This document shows positions 47,801 to 61,700 of a stretch of DNA of 64,000 nt, one piece after another. A program made the translations under genes and the position numbers. Source of the stretch: Ectocarpus siliculosus (Eukaryota; Sar; Phaeophyceae; Ectocarpales; Ectocarpaceae); contig FN649736.1 in NCBI GenBank assembly GCA_000310025.1, positions 2,109,415 to 2,173,414 on the forward strand, read 5' to 3'. The notes below the pieces were generated by a model. The model was not told the origin of the DNA. It saw only the letters and a list, made by a program, of their open reading frames with translations, and searched no databases. Position 1 is the first letter of the stretch. Each line of letters opens with the position of its first letter.

Positions 47801-50800
47801 ATCCGATGGGTATGAACTGCAGGGGTCGGGGGCGAAAACTTTGCAGACGATTCAGTGAGAGCTGTGCTGGAACCTGAAAGACCACGCCATCACGATACTT
47901 TTGTCCTCAACCACAACAACAACAACAACATCAATGATGCGTCAACGGGATCGACAAATGGTCACCACCACCACCACCACCACCACCACCATAAATATCA
48001 ACCAAGCGAACGACAAAGACAACAGCACAACCAGCCGCCACTACACAACAGTACACCGGAACCACCCATGCAGCAGCATCTCGTCGAAGCACTAGCACGC
48101 TGGAGAGGTACAGTAGCTTACCATGTCCATTGCGCCGCCTCGTGCGCCGCAGACCGGTCGTGCATGCCAAGCGCCGCCACGTGTGTGACCGGGCAGGTCT
48201 TGGGTGCGAGAAGGTCTCCGTGGTGGCTCTTCTCGGCGGTGAAGAGCGAGAGAGACACAGACGCGCTGTCCACCTCTGCGAGATCCCGCTCGCAGAACTC
48301 GAGCTCCGCTCGAGCGGCTTGCCTCGAAGTCTTGAGCTCGTTGTCGAGCTGGCGCAGGGCCTGTTCAAACCGCTCGCACTCCATCGCAGCGGCCATCTGC
48401 TGCTCGGCCACCGTGTCGGTCAGGGAGGCGATGGTGTCCCCGGCGGTGTCGAGCTTCGCACGGAGGTCGCCCTCCCTCCGGGCCGACCTCTCCTTGTCAG
48501 AAGCGGCCGTCGACAGGACCTTGTTGTTGGTCAGCTGCAGCGCAAGAATTTTCTTGCGCTGTTTGTTCGAGTGCCTCTGGTGGACGAGGGGGGATAGGGC
48601 AGGTGGACGAGAGGGCGTCGGTCGTGGGAGGAGGGGGCGAACGCTCGTTGAGACAAGGCGAAAGCCTGCAATCACGAGGAATGGAAATCTTTGGATCACG
48701 GAAACTGCGAACTCAGACGAAATACATACCTCTCCATCATTTCCATTTAGAGATTCCAGGACCTGCTGAGAAGGAAGCCAATACTCTGCTTTCCTAAATC
48801 TTCATCGCCATGAGCAACTCAACACCGCAAATCTCAAGTAGTCAAATCTCAAGTACACCCGTCTCCATCCCCCCCGGTGTTTGCTCTGAGAGAAACGCGA
48901 GCTCGTTGCCTCACTCAACAGCGCACACGACAACTAGGCAGGGCACGCGTCCCTCCACGCAACGGATCAGCTGAATGAAGTTCGAAGGCACCAGGGCAAG
49001 GCTGTCGAGAACACATGTGCTCTCAAACACACCAAGCATGGCCGAAAACTCGAGGCGTTCTCAAGAACTGGAGGGCATGTGTCTCGGGGCTTTCTCAAGA
49101 GTAGTCCCTCGGTTTAACGTCGCACTAAATATTGTCTCCCGTCCCCCTGGGTGTTGGCCTCATCTTCGTGTTTTAGGTTGTTATCAAGCGAACACCCACA
49201 AGAAAAACATGTGTAGCGCTGCAACCCGTGACGTCGGGTTTAGACAACATCCATTTACGAGAGGCTTTTGGGGGCACAAAACGGGCGACTGCTGTGGAAG
49301 CTCGCGTCCTAACGTCACTCGCCCCGAAACCACTTCCGACGCTGACACGGCCTCGCGTAGGCGAATTGGTACTATCGTATACCATCTAGCCGTAGGCTAG
49401 CACAAGAGCATCGCTTCAAGCTCAGTGAGTCTAAGCGGCAACACACGTGTACGGCTTTCCTGGCATTGCCGCCAGGCAAGCCTGCGACGGTGCAACATGT
49501 GTAGCCGAAAGTAGGAGTACCGGGGAGGTGGTGGTGCTCGATGACAATAATGGCGTAATTAACAACCAATCCATGTACAATAGTTGTTAAACGGGTAGAA
49601 CTTACCGTGACAACAAGCGAAGCTTCCGCCACCTGGCGGACGAAGGCCCCGGGAAGACTCCTGTTGAATAAAAAAGGGGAACGGCATACGAGAAAAATCG
49701 GACGGATCGTGTAAGACGCTGGATAAGATTCGATACACACTCTGTAATAGTTGTGCTTGTGAGAATGGCGACCTGCACACACAGGGGTGGTCCGTGGCGC
49801 AAAATTCATGTTGGGATACGCCCCCCCCGGGCGTTTGTGGTACTGCCATATTTTGCCAACAGTCACCCCGAGGCTTGATCAAGACTCTGGGACTTGCCGC
49901 ACCGGAAAAAAACATGAAACGGCGGGAAGGCAGGATTGGTTGTGAAAACACACCTACAATACTCCACAGCCCCCTTGCCTAGAGCCCCAAGCGTGCAGGG
50001 GGCACTCCAAAGATTGGATTGTGGCATGATTTTCTTTGTCGACCCTTCCAATACACATCTATCACCTGAAGATGGCGAATGCGCTCTGCTGATCATCATG
50101 CTTCGTCACGGCCTTGATCGCCTCGTCAATCGTAGCTGATCGGAGGCCGAAGCCACGACGAAGGAAAATTTCCTTCGACGTGGCTTCGGCCTCCGATCAT
50201 CCGTGATAGACGAGGGGATGAAGGCCGTCACCAGGCACGACGACCAGGGGAAGGCCGTCTTCAGGTGATGGACTTCTATTGGAAGGGTCGACAACGAATA
50301 CCATACGCCATATTTCAATCTTTGGAGTGACCCCTGCATGCTTGGGGCTCTCGGCGATGGAGCTGTGGGGTATTGTAGGTGTGTTTTCACAACCAACCAT
50401 GCCTTCCCGTCGTTTCACGTTTTTTTTTTCCTGTGCGGCAAGTCCCCAAGTCTTGAGAAAGCCACGGCGACTGTTGGTGAAATATACACATCCCTCACCT
50501 GAAGATGGCGATCGCGCTCTGCTGATCATCATGCTTTGTCACGGCCTTGGTAGCCTCGTCTGTTGCAGCTGATCGGAATCCCTTCGTAGTGGCTTCGTCG
50601 ACCAGAGCGCGGACAAGTTCGATGTCCGAGGGGGGCGAGCTCTTCATGGCCTTCACAAGCTTCCCGGCGAATCGTTTCTCGTCCTGATTGAAATTATTGA
50701 ACGGACGGGGAAGATGTTTTTTTTAAATGTCACAGCAGGCGCAGCAACTACAACAAATGGCGTGTAGTCTATTCGGCGAACATGTGTAAGCTGCAGCAGT

Positions 50801-53746
50801 AGACTAGCTGTTGTTGGTGGGTGGGGGGAAAGATGAGAAGATAGACCACACTGCTGAAGACTGTGGACAATTCCTCTGATCGGAGGTTCGTTCGATAAGG
50901 TTTCGTTCGGATTCGATTCGGACACTCTCTCCCAAGTTGCGGTTGAACCCCACCACGTACATCACTGATCATGTTTTATCTATTTAGCGGATGAGCACAT
51001 TAGTCTATTGAAGTACAGTACACGATTCGAATTTCAAATTCCAAATTTCTGCTCTCCTATGACTAGACTATACAGCAGTCACAAGTATGGATCTTGATTT
51101 TTTTTTTCGCACGATTTCCGGTGGTGCCAACTCTCCGATCAGCCCAGTACCAACGATAAAGTTCGTCTAGTGATGCATGCTGCGAAGCTGCGAAAGGAAA
51201 TACAGTAAAATCAACAGCAGTACCTGCCAGGAGTTGGCCCTCGGTATGAATACTGAATGTGGAGGACAAGGCGAATTAGCTACACTTGCCAACAAAACAA
51301 AGCCGCATCGACAGAGCAGTATCTCTCCGGTGAGAGAGCCAGACACCACAAAAGCATGAGTGAATTTCGAACATGGAACGACAAGTAGGGTGTTTGCGGA
51401 CTGGTTTCGATTTCAGTCTTGAAAGTTCGATGGAGACCATATTTTGACTTGAAAAATACGTTGGAAGTCGCCCCGAGCGCCGAAGACCGCCGGATCTTCA
51501 GGAATTTGGACTTTTTCTTTATGCAATTGCCCCCAAAGACCGCAGAAAAGTTGAATTCAGTCTTGCTCATTTTGGTCTTTGTAGGAACAGTTGCTGGTTG
51601 GCCGAGCGCCCCGTGACGGAGACGCCGTGGGCCTCATGCGGCAGGTGAAGGGTGAAAAGAGGCCGGGCGCCGTTTGCGCACACGCACTTGCTCCTTGTGG
51701 CGTAGCACCTCACGACACAACAAACGCACGTGGTGGCGAATCCAAAAGGTTCCGTGGCGATCGGCTTCTACAATTGCGTGATCTGATGATGAGTGAGAGT
51801 AGTGCGATGTGGCCTGTGCCCGCCGGCAAACAAATGTCGCAAGGAGACACAGCATGCACGGTGTTTACAGCAGCAGCAATCGTTGTTGTTGTGGGTGTTG
51901 CCTCATTCTTTTGGCGCAACAGACGAGCCTACTACAGCTAGCAAAAATAGAGCGCACAAATAGCAGATCATCATCTCTGTCTGTCCGGTGGCTCGGTGGC
52001 TCATCGTAGCGTGTACATACCTACTACATGCTGTGTTCGGCAGAGAGCTCTGCACGGACGGGCGAAGCAAGCGTGAGGTTCCTCCGTGCAGCATGTTGGA
52101 ACGTGAGCAGGAAAAAAAGGGTAAACGGTACGATTTCGTGACGTCACATCGCATAAATGGTTGAAAAAATACGAAAGACCAAGACCAAATAGAAATTCGA
52201 TCTTCGCAAACACCGTAGTATTCGACTGACTGACTGACTGACTGCCGTATTTATTTCTGGAGCCGAACAAGCTCTTCGTCATCATGTATGCACATGTGCA
52301 GACCATTTTTTCCCGTCCTCTCTTTTATGTATCTGCAACTTCACTCGCCTTGGCGTACGCCCGCTGCTGGCCCGCGACGTGCTGGTAGAACGTCTTCGGC
52401 ATAGTGGGCTTCGCGGCCTGAAGGAGGGCGGTCTGTTGGGCCGTGACCACCCGCAGGATCTCCCATTCATCATCTTTGTTGTTCTGCCCGTTCGTCAAAA
52501 GGTAGTAGCATAGCAAACCAGCACACAGAGCGCGCGGAAAGCCTGAGCCGTCTCACAATAATTGCTGATGCAAAATAAATGTCCGTTCGTCCGTTCATAT
52601 TCCGAACAATCAATTCACAATCAATCAATCGGAGAGTTGAACGGGCAAACGGGTGAAACATGTGCCGACAAATAACCTTCCGCAATCACGGTATATTGAT
52701 TGATGTGCTGGTGTGGCTAGACTTGAAATGTTTTCTTGCGGTGCAAGGAGCAAAACCCAGTATTTCCTGAGGGGTGGTGAAAACGTGACAACAAGCAGAC
52801 AACGAGCATCAGGCGTTCACGGCTATGGAGGCTTAGTCTAGTACACCCATTACCTATCTTACGTTGAGCAGGGACCATGCCACCCACCACACAAGCCATC
52901 TGTAACGTCCATTGCTAGTTATATTAGTAGAACTGCGGTCGTCTACAGCAGTAATCCTTCTAATAATGAGAGCTGTCTCAAGATACTGCGGCATAGCTAT
53001 AGGCTAGTGTAGTAGGGCGAAAAAAAAAACGAAAAAAACTCACTACACTGCTGTATGCAGGCAGTAGTCTAAACACATGGGCAAGGAAAAAATGCTGAAA
53101 ACTTCTTACGTCGTTGAGTTCGCCGCCCACCGCAACGCAGCCGGCCGCGCGGCACCCGCCCCTCCGTTTCTCCGCCAGGAGCATGATCGCCCCGGGCGGG
53201 CATCTGTCCTCCCACTCGGCTGGCGGGCAGGATTCGGCGGCACGGAGGCCCGATTGCTGCTGGAAAGCTAGCCAGCTGGCGGTCATGGCGTCGTCGTTGA
53301 TTGCCGCCGCGTTGAAGCCGAGCTTGGGGCAGGCCACGGCAGATTCTCCACCGCTGTAGATGTGACGCATGCGACATCCGCAGGGAACAACGCGGACAGT
53401 GCAGTGTAGAACATGTCATGTCATGGACTGCACCACAATGTACTGACGGATGGTTCGACGGGGCGCGGCAGACACCACCCTCTACATCCAGAAGAAAAGT
53501 GAACGGTCTACCATAATTCTCCGACAGATCACGTGCGGGACCAATGAGCGGGGCAATCAATTCACTCTGTCACCAAGGAGTCGGCAGGCGGTATTTCCCA
53601 AAGGCATCGAGCGAGCCGGCCTCGCCCTCCACCAGCAGAGCAGAGCAACACTTGTCCTCTGGGGTGACGTTGGCAGGCCCGTTGACCTGGCCGTGTGCTC
53701 CAAAGGCGAGTAGCACCGAGAGCAGCAGCAGCATCCAAGCCCCCAT
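43317..53746 (-). CDS. Predicted secreted modular protein with alternating A/B exons and acidic tail
   Basis: Not recognised. Exons (minus): 53746-53574, 53353-53110, 52483-52340, 50683-50499, 48574-48122, 47632-47446, 47269-47085, 46719-46554, 46365-46190, 45878-45713, 45205-44982, 44433-44364, 43727-43317, about 927 residues. Phases agree at every junction if the third exon uses the weak donor GAA/GTTGCA. Exon 1 starts with a signal peptide (MGAWMLLLLSVLLAFGAHG). Exon 2 is Cys-containing (ESCPPAEWEDRCPPGAIM). The 453-bp exon is a charged coiled coil (AAMECERFEQALRQLDNELK). Then exons alternate: B (ARLEAVQRLVLTATSTLEAE; phase 2 to 0) and A (LDETQTAADSCAADFEDISS; phase 0 to 2). A related A-type exon (AASDLEASNIFSIANRADRV) and a short exon (RFEDMQEMTAAVVSNLRSCT) lead to an Asp/Glu/Ser-rich tail ending in two hydrophobic stretches. 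An extra diverged A-like exon at 45454-45351 would disturb the phase and is left out. Secretion is inferred from the signal peptide only. Confidence 0.62.
44771..44872. repeat. (GACA)n microsatellite, interrupted
   Basis: About 25 GACA units with three GACG interruptions, in the intron between exons 45205-44982 and 44433-44364 of the modular gene. Confidence 0.95.
49852..50486. repeat. Inverted duplication 4 (arms about 317 bp, no spacer)
   Basis: Near-perfect palindrome centred at about 50168 (GAAGGAAAATTTCCTTC). Left arm 49852-50168 and right arm 50169-50486 differ by scattered substitutions. Each arm contains the 3' half of the exon found intact at 50683-50499 (KAVTKHDDQQSA type) plus its donor and adjoining intron; one copy points minus, the other plus. 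Confidence 0.9.
52222..52243. repeat. (CTGA)n microsatellite
   Basis: Five CTGA units in an intron of the modular gene. Confidence 0.85.
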
Positions 53747-54840
53747 CCTTTCTTCTGACAACGGAAGACATGAAAAAACATATTTCAACACAACGGGTGT
53801 CCCGGGTTTATTGCTGACAGAGGGCAACAGAGCCGGATCCTGTACATACTGTCAGCGAACATGGCAGGTGTTGTCTTTGCCATCGTCACGTGGTGGGCGT
53901 TCTGCGGGTCGCCGGTTGGTTGAAGCCAAAGAGAGCCCTACAAGGCAGGGGACGGGGAAACACCGGCATGTCGCTGTGCTGTGTTCTTTGGTTGGTCTTT
54001 CGTTCTTTGGCCGCTTCTTTTCTCCGGCCCTTTTTCTACGTGGGCGTTCTTCGTGGGGAAAATTTCAACGAATGCCAAAAATAGTAATTTTCACCCGCTG
54101 GTTGGCTGGTTGGCTGGTTCCTCTCCTGCCCAATGAGGTTGAGGGTTGCGTGCTTACCGCGCCCGGATCGGAGTATGACCTACAGTACCTGTGGATATAT
54201 ACATGTGTTACAGGCCAGGGGCGCTACTCTCCTCTTTCCCGCGGGGGGATACTGCCAGTGTAGGTGTTTCAGAAAACCCGTGGGGAGTTTGGTTTCGTAG
54301 CTCCCAGAGTGCGGCATGAAGAAAGGTGACGACAGAGGATCGGAGGCGGACGAAACTCAGCCGCCGGTGGTGGAAAGAGCAGAATCAGCATGACGTGAGA
54401 TCCGTACGGACAAAGAATTTTCCTCTTCGCGCCAACCGCCATGGCGGAGAAGCCTCGAACCTCATTTTAAACTTACTCACTGCTGGTTGCACTCCTGCGC
54501 GTCTGCCTAATAGATGCTCATTTCTTGCCTCCCGCGTAAGTGCTTGCTCACGTGTGTACTTTGTTTGCTTGCCCGGTAAAATAGGGAGTCTGGTCCCGTC
54601 CCGTACAAGATCCGAAGCCGAGCGTCTTCGCGCGGCGGCTCGCAGTGGCACTGCTGTCACCGGTAGCTTGGATGCTCTCTAACTCAGACGCACGCTACAG
54701 CAGGATCCCGATCGATGTAGTGTGCTGAATGAGGGCAGAGCAAGAGTGAGGCATGCGTGGGCCCACAAAGCGCGTGCGGGGGTTCCAGAAAAGGCAAAAG
54801 ATCCACAGGGGGGGGAGGGGAAGAATATCGCCCCCCCCCC

Positions 54841-54985
54841 TCAGGGTTCGCTTCGCGCTTGGTGATGTGAGAGCCTGGTCCGGTGAGAACCCGGCGTGCT
54901 CCGTCCCGGCTTTGTAGGGATGCGAGGTCAATGGTCTAATGACTACGGCATGCACGACTATGAGTACACCCCCCCCCCCCTCAGG
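54841..54985 (+). repeat. Short dispersed repeat, copy 1
   Basis: About 140 bp nearly identical in reverse complement to 61836-61983. Contains GAGGTCAATGGTCTAATGAC and ends in a C-tract. Part of it matches the 3' end of the LINE fragment at 60598-61438. Confidence 0.85.
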
Positions 54986-55012
54986 GTTTGTTTCAACGTC
55001 AAGGGGAGAGAG

Positions 55013-55118
<106 letters not shown>

Positions 55119-56463
55119 CATCCGACTACAGTAGTGTAGACCAATACACGGTTTGAACAGTGTAAAACAAGTTTTCCTCCGATGGATCTGGTCGGTCAAG
55201 GGCTTACACTCCATGGTTATGATGAGACGCCGAGATATCAAAGGGCGGTCTAGAAAAATTACTGCCGCAACCTAAGGACAATAAATTCCCAGAGACAGCT
55301 GCACGGAAACTGAGATTACGTGTGCATAGATAGTGAAAAATATCAGTTAAGGTGTACCCGGGTCTATCTGCCGCAAGGAGAGTAGTGTCGGACATGGTGT
55401 GCGAAAACACTTTAAGGTGTACCCGGATCTGCCGCAAGAAGAGCATGTAGTGTCGGGTAGGGCGTGCAACTGAACACACGCGAAGGTTCGGATGCCCTAT
55501 CAAAGTCTCCTTTGCGCATGTTTGCTCAAACGATGTCGGCTGCGCCGCCGAATCTACTGAGGAACCTATGAACTGGTTCGGCCTCTGCGTGAAATCACTA
55601 TTGTGCCCATCTAATGAGTCGCTCAAGGGTTCTGCTCAATGGCGCCGGGAAAGAAGGAGCACTACGCTTGCAGCGATGCTGAGGCGTCGCAAGCGACACA
55701 GGTAGCTGCTCACGCCTGGGCCGTGCGTCAAAACGCAGTTGCTAGAGTACACGAATTGATCTGTTTCGGAGAACGGGCACAAAGTAGGCACCGAAGCCAC
55801 TCAGATCACGAAACATCGAACGGGGGAACAAATGTCGAGTAGGGCAGGTATTTCCACAGCTAGCGTACTCCTTCGAAAATCTATGTACAGCGGAAACGCC
55901 CAAAAAAAATAGCTTCGTCTTCCAGAATTTGTGGACAGCAAAAACACATGACTACTCGACGCTTGCATGCCGGCTGTGACCCACTGCTGTGGATCTTCTT
56001 GAGAGTCGTCAAGGCCTACCGTACGTGGAAACCCAAGGACAAGCACCATCACACCGTACGCAAAGATCTCCAACAACACCGACCTTCAGAAAAAAACAGC
56101 AGACGCTAACCACGAATAACATTACATCGACCAGGGCCCACCTCTGGTATCCCCACTGCTGTAGCTGGCACCGAAACTTCAGCGCATGTCGTTTCCCTGA
56201 AGCTTACCGGAAACCAAGCACACGGCTGTGCCCGCCTCGTATTTCTTGTCAGTCAAATTATCTTATGGTGTGTCCGGATGCGCAGCCATTGGTACATTGG
56301 AACAACGGCCCCCATCACAAAACCTCACGGAATTGTTACGCCCGCTGGTACCACCTTCTCCATCACGCAAAGGCTCGACCCCGTCGTCCATATGTAAACC
56401 ACCACGCCTTTCCAACAACCGATGGATGTACACCAATGAACCCTCTTCACAAAAATGAAGGGC

Positions 56464-58707
56464 TTACACCTCCGCCTCTTCGTCACTCAGAGCCCACCAA
56501 GAATCGCCACAACCAACCGAAACCTCCAGCCCGAACTCGAAGCCTACTTCTTCTCTCCCGTCTCCGTGAACCTCTCCTCTCCCTCGCCCGCCATCCTGGC
56601 TGCCGTCCTGGCCTCCGGATACACCCCAGCCGCCATCGCTAGAGACAGGTTGCGCCGCCGGTACCGCCGTTGCGTCGCCTTCCTCCTCCTCCTCCTCCTC
56701 CTCCTCTTCCGAGGATGACAACGACGCATCAGACATGTCTACTGGCATCGCCCCGTCCGCACCACTGGTCCATCTCGCGGCGTTGCTTCATGCCGGGCTC
56801 GACAATCCAGGCCGGAGGCAGTGATACCGCGGCTCGCTGGAAGCGGTGCTTCGAAAATCTCCGCTCGGTGTCACCACCGCCAATACCGACGACTCCCGGG
56901 GCGATTAGCCCGCTGCCGCCGGCCACACCCACCTGGGTGGAATTCAACGGTGTGACGGCATCGGTACCGCCGTTCGACCAGGCGATACTGAAGGTTCCTC
57001 CGGGAGGGCTCGTCATGCTTCGGGCCCGCGACGAGGCCGGTGACGGCGGTGGGGGAGAAGACCTCCCGCTCGCATTCTTCCCACACTCACGACGGCTTCG
57101 GCGGCGGTACTGATACCCCCTCGCTCCTCCGTGCCCACCTCCGAAGTCGAAACACCGGGGCTGCCGTCGTCCGGAGATGTGAGCGGCGCGTTGGCTGTCG
57201 CCCGAATCCGGAGGAAGCCGACGCCGGCACCGGTACTGCTACGATCGCGATTCTGCCGTAGTCTAGCGGCAGGAGCCGTCGTTTCCGGACAGCGCTTGTC
57301 GCTTCGAGCTCATCGGGGCCTCTCTCGCCCCCCTTCTCCGCTTTGGTTGTAACCGCCTAGCGGGGACCCCCAGCCGCTACCGCCACTGCCTCCGCCTTGG
57401 CTGCTTGGGGTAGGGGCCTCGATCGTGAGCACGGCCGATGTAAGTCGGTCGTCGCCATCCAGGCTGCCGTGGCGGCCGGCGCCAGCTGCTCCACAGCGAG
57501 CGCGGGAAGACACGACGCCTCCAGGGATGGCGGAAGCACTGCTGGCCGTCGCCATTGTCTGTGCCGCGGGGAAACAGTAAACACCGCGGTCACAAACATA
57601 TTTGCGGTGAAAATCCAAACAGAGCGCAGTACCGCAAGCGTCAGGTAATGCCGATTGTAGCGTAGAATAGCCGGCAGCTGTGCCCACCCGCTTGGGGCTA
57701 TGGGTGGGGCGATACGGGAGGAAGACGGCCAACAACAAAACTGGCGTGACGCATAAAAGCGAAAGGCAATCATAACAACGAGGAAACAAGAACATATTGC
57801 ACGAGATTCCCGCAGCGGCAGGACGCTGGAGGATGTCCCCTTGTGGTCATCGATGGGTTCAAGAAAAATGCAGCATAAAACCACCACCATGCTTACGAAC
57901 GCCTACAAGGTCCACCGCTTCTTAGGGGCTGCGGTTGACGAGAATTGTGTATCTGTTTTTCCGAAGCACTTTCACAGGTTGCTGCTCTTGCCGACGGTCA
58001 TTGTCAACACTCCCGCGGGCACTGTTGACCTCCACTTCGTCCAAAATCAAAATATTCGGTCTTCGGTTATTCGCCACAACAAGGTCTCACTTTCAATCTC
58101 CAGAAAGCTCCAGCCGCTCTCCTAGCCGCCCACTCGTGGAAAACGTCTGAACTAACCCTGGCGCCGCACATGAACACACGCCAGCACGGAGGGCGCTACA
58201 TAGCCTACACGAATTGTTGCAGTTCGCGACAACAGTCAAGAAAAGAATCGGGCAAGGGGCGCTGCAGATTCCGATCAGTCACGAAGAGCGGGGGGGGGAT
58301 CATTGGCTGCAAAATAGGCCGCAGAGGGGTGGAGAGGGCCAGAGGAGGCGCTACTCCGCTCCTTATGCTTGTTGTTCGAAGACCTCTTGTTCCTAAGCCT
58401 ACGTCAAGTATCGACGAACGACCAAGATTTACCTGAAAGCACGACCGGCGGTCATCCGGTTTTCTGAGTGTTTAAAAGTGGTCTTCCGGCCGCCCATGAC
58501 CGATACATGCTCTTGATTCTTCCTGCAAAAATCTTTCGGCTCAACGCACGAAACTAATTCCAAGCCCATTCCCATCAACGCCCGCACCGACGTCAAGCAA
58601 ACAAAACGACGGCCTGCGGACCCTCCCCAGCAACTACTGCGACAGCTTACAGAACCCCCCACCCCCCCAGCAAACGATGACACCGCGTGAGGCTTTTTCT
58701 CACCTAC
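56464..58707. other. GC-rich region with low-complexity open frames, coding status unresolved
   Basis: Several overlapping GC-rich frames on both strands. Minus-strand frames at 57552-57310 (MATASSASAIPGGVVSSRAR, Gly/Ser-rich) and 56748-56464 (MPVDMSDASLSSSEEEEEEE, acidic) and the plus-strand frame at 56670-57113 look equally plausible. None could be joined by splice phase or placed in a family. They could belong to the 3' part of the minus-strand actin-related pseudogene or to a separate gene. Confidence 0.3.
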
Positions 58708-61700
58708 CTCAACCGTATCGCCACGGCGCTGTCCCCCCCTCTACGTCGGTCAGCGACGCCGTCGTCATCCGTTTGGAGAAGCACGCAAGCACCGCCTCTT
58801 TCGACATGAACTGCGCGGAGACGCCGAACTTCCCGAACATCATTTCCTGATCGGGGGCCGGGGAGGCAGAGCGGTTACACAGCCGATAGGGGTGATCAGA
58901 TTGTTGTACATGGAATTATCGTCAGTGACGAAACTCACCTTCACTTGGATATGCTTTTCTTAGTGGCACGGAGGGCGGGGGGGTACATAGCCGGCGTTGC
59001 ACATATTCTTGCGATAGGGAAGAGGGAGGGTGTAGCCGGGGTACATCACCCATCTCTAGTGCTACATTCAACAGGCGGGGGGACGACGTTTAAGATCGGA
59101 CCGCCCACCCAAGAGGGGCCTCGGGGAGTCCTTGCGGAGTATGTAGCGAAGGCCAAAATGATGTCGGTCGGGGGCAAAAAAAAAAGAGGTTAGCCTCCTG
59201 AGGATGACCTCGAGTCCCCTTCCCAAGCTGTCACGAGTTATGTGCGACACTAACATAGAGAGTGTTGGTTTCCACACCACGAAATAATCGTTCTCGTTTC
59301 GGCGCGGCTCGTGGAAGCCCCCCGCACTCGCAACCAGCACCCCGACGGGGCATCCAAAGTGTCAGCCGGCCTAAATAGCTCAGCACTGCCTGGACATTGT
59401 CGATATGGAACAAACATGGGTCTGCGCAACGACCCCATGCCAAGGACAAAGTGGTATCAACAATGACAACAACCAACAGCAACAACGACAACAACAACAG
59501 CGGCAGCAACAACACCAACAACACCAACACCAACAATGACAACCACGCCAACCACACGAACGACTCTGTTGGCGCCCAGCCACAGCAAGCAAGCGGGGTG
59601 CTCACCGTGTGCTTCATCCGTTTCTTAGAAGAGTTGAAAGGCTTCTCCGAGATCAGGACCGGGTGGTCCCACAGCTTCGTCTTGAGTCGAGTCCGCTCAG
59701 CGTGTTCTCACACCTTCTTCATCAGGTCCCAATCCGTCACTGACGCCCGGACAAGGATGAGGAATACATAGCGCGGAAACAGAAGACATGGATGCCGGCG
59801 GCGTGCGTGATGTTTCAATGTCTTCAAACGTTTTCCAGCCGTCGCTGGTTCGCGCCACTGCTGTTACTTCGGCGTCAACAACCGCGTGCTGGCTTTCGAC
59901 ACTGTCCTACGCACAATTTGATTCGCTTGCATCAAAAGTCGTCGGAGGACGTATGTGTGTCAAGCAATTAAAATCGGTGCTGCCAACCTTGTTGTTGTGC
60001 AAGAAGACACATCACACCGCAAGGAAACGTGATACGCTTGTCGGGGTGCATCGGTACAACCGTTTTGTCACAAAAGAGAAAAGACTCATGCCGTCCGGGC
60101 CATGCTGCACAGCCCTCTCACTTAACTCTCCCTCAGTTTCCACACGGCCCACAGCAATATCCTGGAAACCCCACCAAAGGATGGGTCCTTGCGAGAAATA
60201 ATAACGAAAGAAGAGCCGCCTCTCACCGAACCCGTCCTCCATGAGCGGCACTACATCCTTGTCCGCCTCGCCGCCCATCAAGCTATCCACGTGCCATCGA
60301 TAAACCGTCCTCGCCTCTCCCCCCTTATTTCTCCTCTCCTTTTTCGGCGCCCCCGTTCTGCTTCCCCTGGGCCCTCTGGCTCCGCTGGCGAAGCTGCGGC
60401 CCCCTTGCCTCCCCGCGCGGGCTGCCCATTGGCGGGATGGGAGGGTGCAGCTTTCTTCTTGCCGCCCCCCGCTCTTGCGGGGCTCCCGGCGCTGTCGGCG
60501 GCGGCGGCCATCTCTGTTTCTAAGCGTCGCGTGGCCTCCAAGTCTACCGTTCTGCCAATCCGCTGTTGTCGGTGGTGTTTCGATGGGGGGGGGGGGGCGT
60601 ACTCTTATGCTTTGCATGCCTTAGCGGTTAGACCATTGACCACGCGTCCTCGAGAGGACGGAGCATTGTTCCCACAGGACCGATCACCGATGGTCAATCG
60701 TTCCTTCCTACTTTGCCAAAGGTGGCTCAAAAATGTCTTTCCTAGTCTGTCTATCCTACCGATGTCACTTCCCGCTTTTTCAAACCACTTTCTACTCCCC
60801 AGTACCGCTACCGTCCTCTCCTCTCTATTCCATGCCTCAAACATCTCCCTGTACGTCCCTTGTATTCTTCCCAGCTCAGTCATGTACACTTCCCTCTCCT
60901 TTTCGTACCACGGACATTCCGCGACTACATGAACACTGTCTTCGCATTCGAAGCCGCAATCGCATTTGAACTTGTCGTCTTCGTCGTCTACCGTCCTATG
61001 TCTTCGTCGACGTTCGCGAAGGCCTATGTCCCCGGTCCTGAATTTGACCTTAAGCTTTGTCCCTGCATCCATTGGTCCATGTAGGTAATCCTTGAACCCT
61101 ATTCCTTCTTTCAACATTCCGTACACTTCTAGACCCTCCTTATCCTTGGTTTCTTTCCTTAGATTCTGTTCTTCTCTCTCGGCACAAGCAACAGATATCT
61201 TCTTCTTGAACCCCTGTAGACCCTCCGTTTCCAGCGTTTCATCTTCGTCGATGTCCAATCCCTTCCATACGTCCTCTACAACCTTGACCCATTCCGTGGG
61301 TTGTCTACCCCTCTTTTTGTTTGCCCACTTCGCCTCCCATACTATTCTCGGCAACCTCTCCTCTCCCATCCCGCACATGCGGTACTGCCATGTCAGCTTC
61401 CTTACGTCTCTTCCCGACCGTAGGGATTGTAGGGATTGTGTTTCGATGGGGGGGCGGAAATACAAGATCTTGGTCATAACCTAGCTACATGTAGAGGGAT
61501 CCCTTTATGTTGATGCCGGTGTCCGAGGTATTTTTCTGCATGCTCGAAAGGGGGAAACCTTACAGATACACACAACGGACCGAACGCTAGGCTAGTCTAC
61601 AGGGACGAGTGAGCGGGGAAAGTTGGCATGAACGCATCCACCGCGTCACCATCTCCGCACGCCCATTGCGCCTCACTCCCCACCCCTCTCCGAATACGAC

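Noticed and set aside
55989-56642. 217-aa plus-strand frame
   Set aside because: His/Pro/Arg-rich composition typical of a chance frame; no splice partner or motif.
60733-61484. Plus-strand frames rich in Ser/Phe/Pro
   Set aside because: Antisense shadow of the LINE ORF2 fragment.
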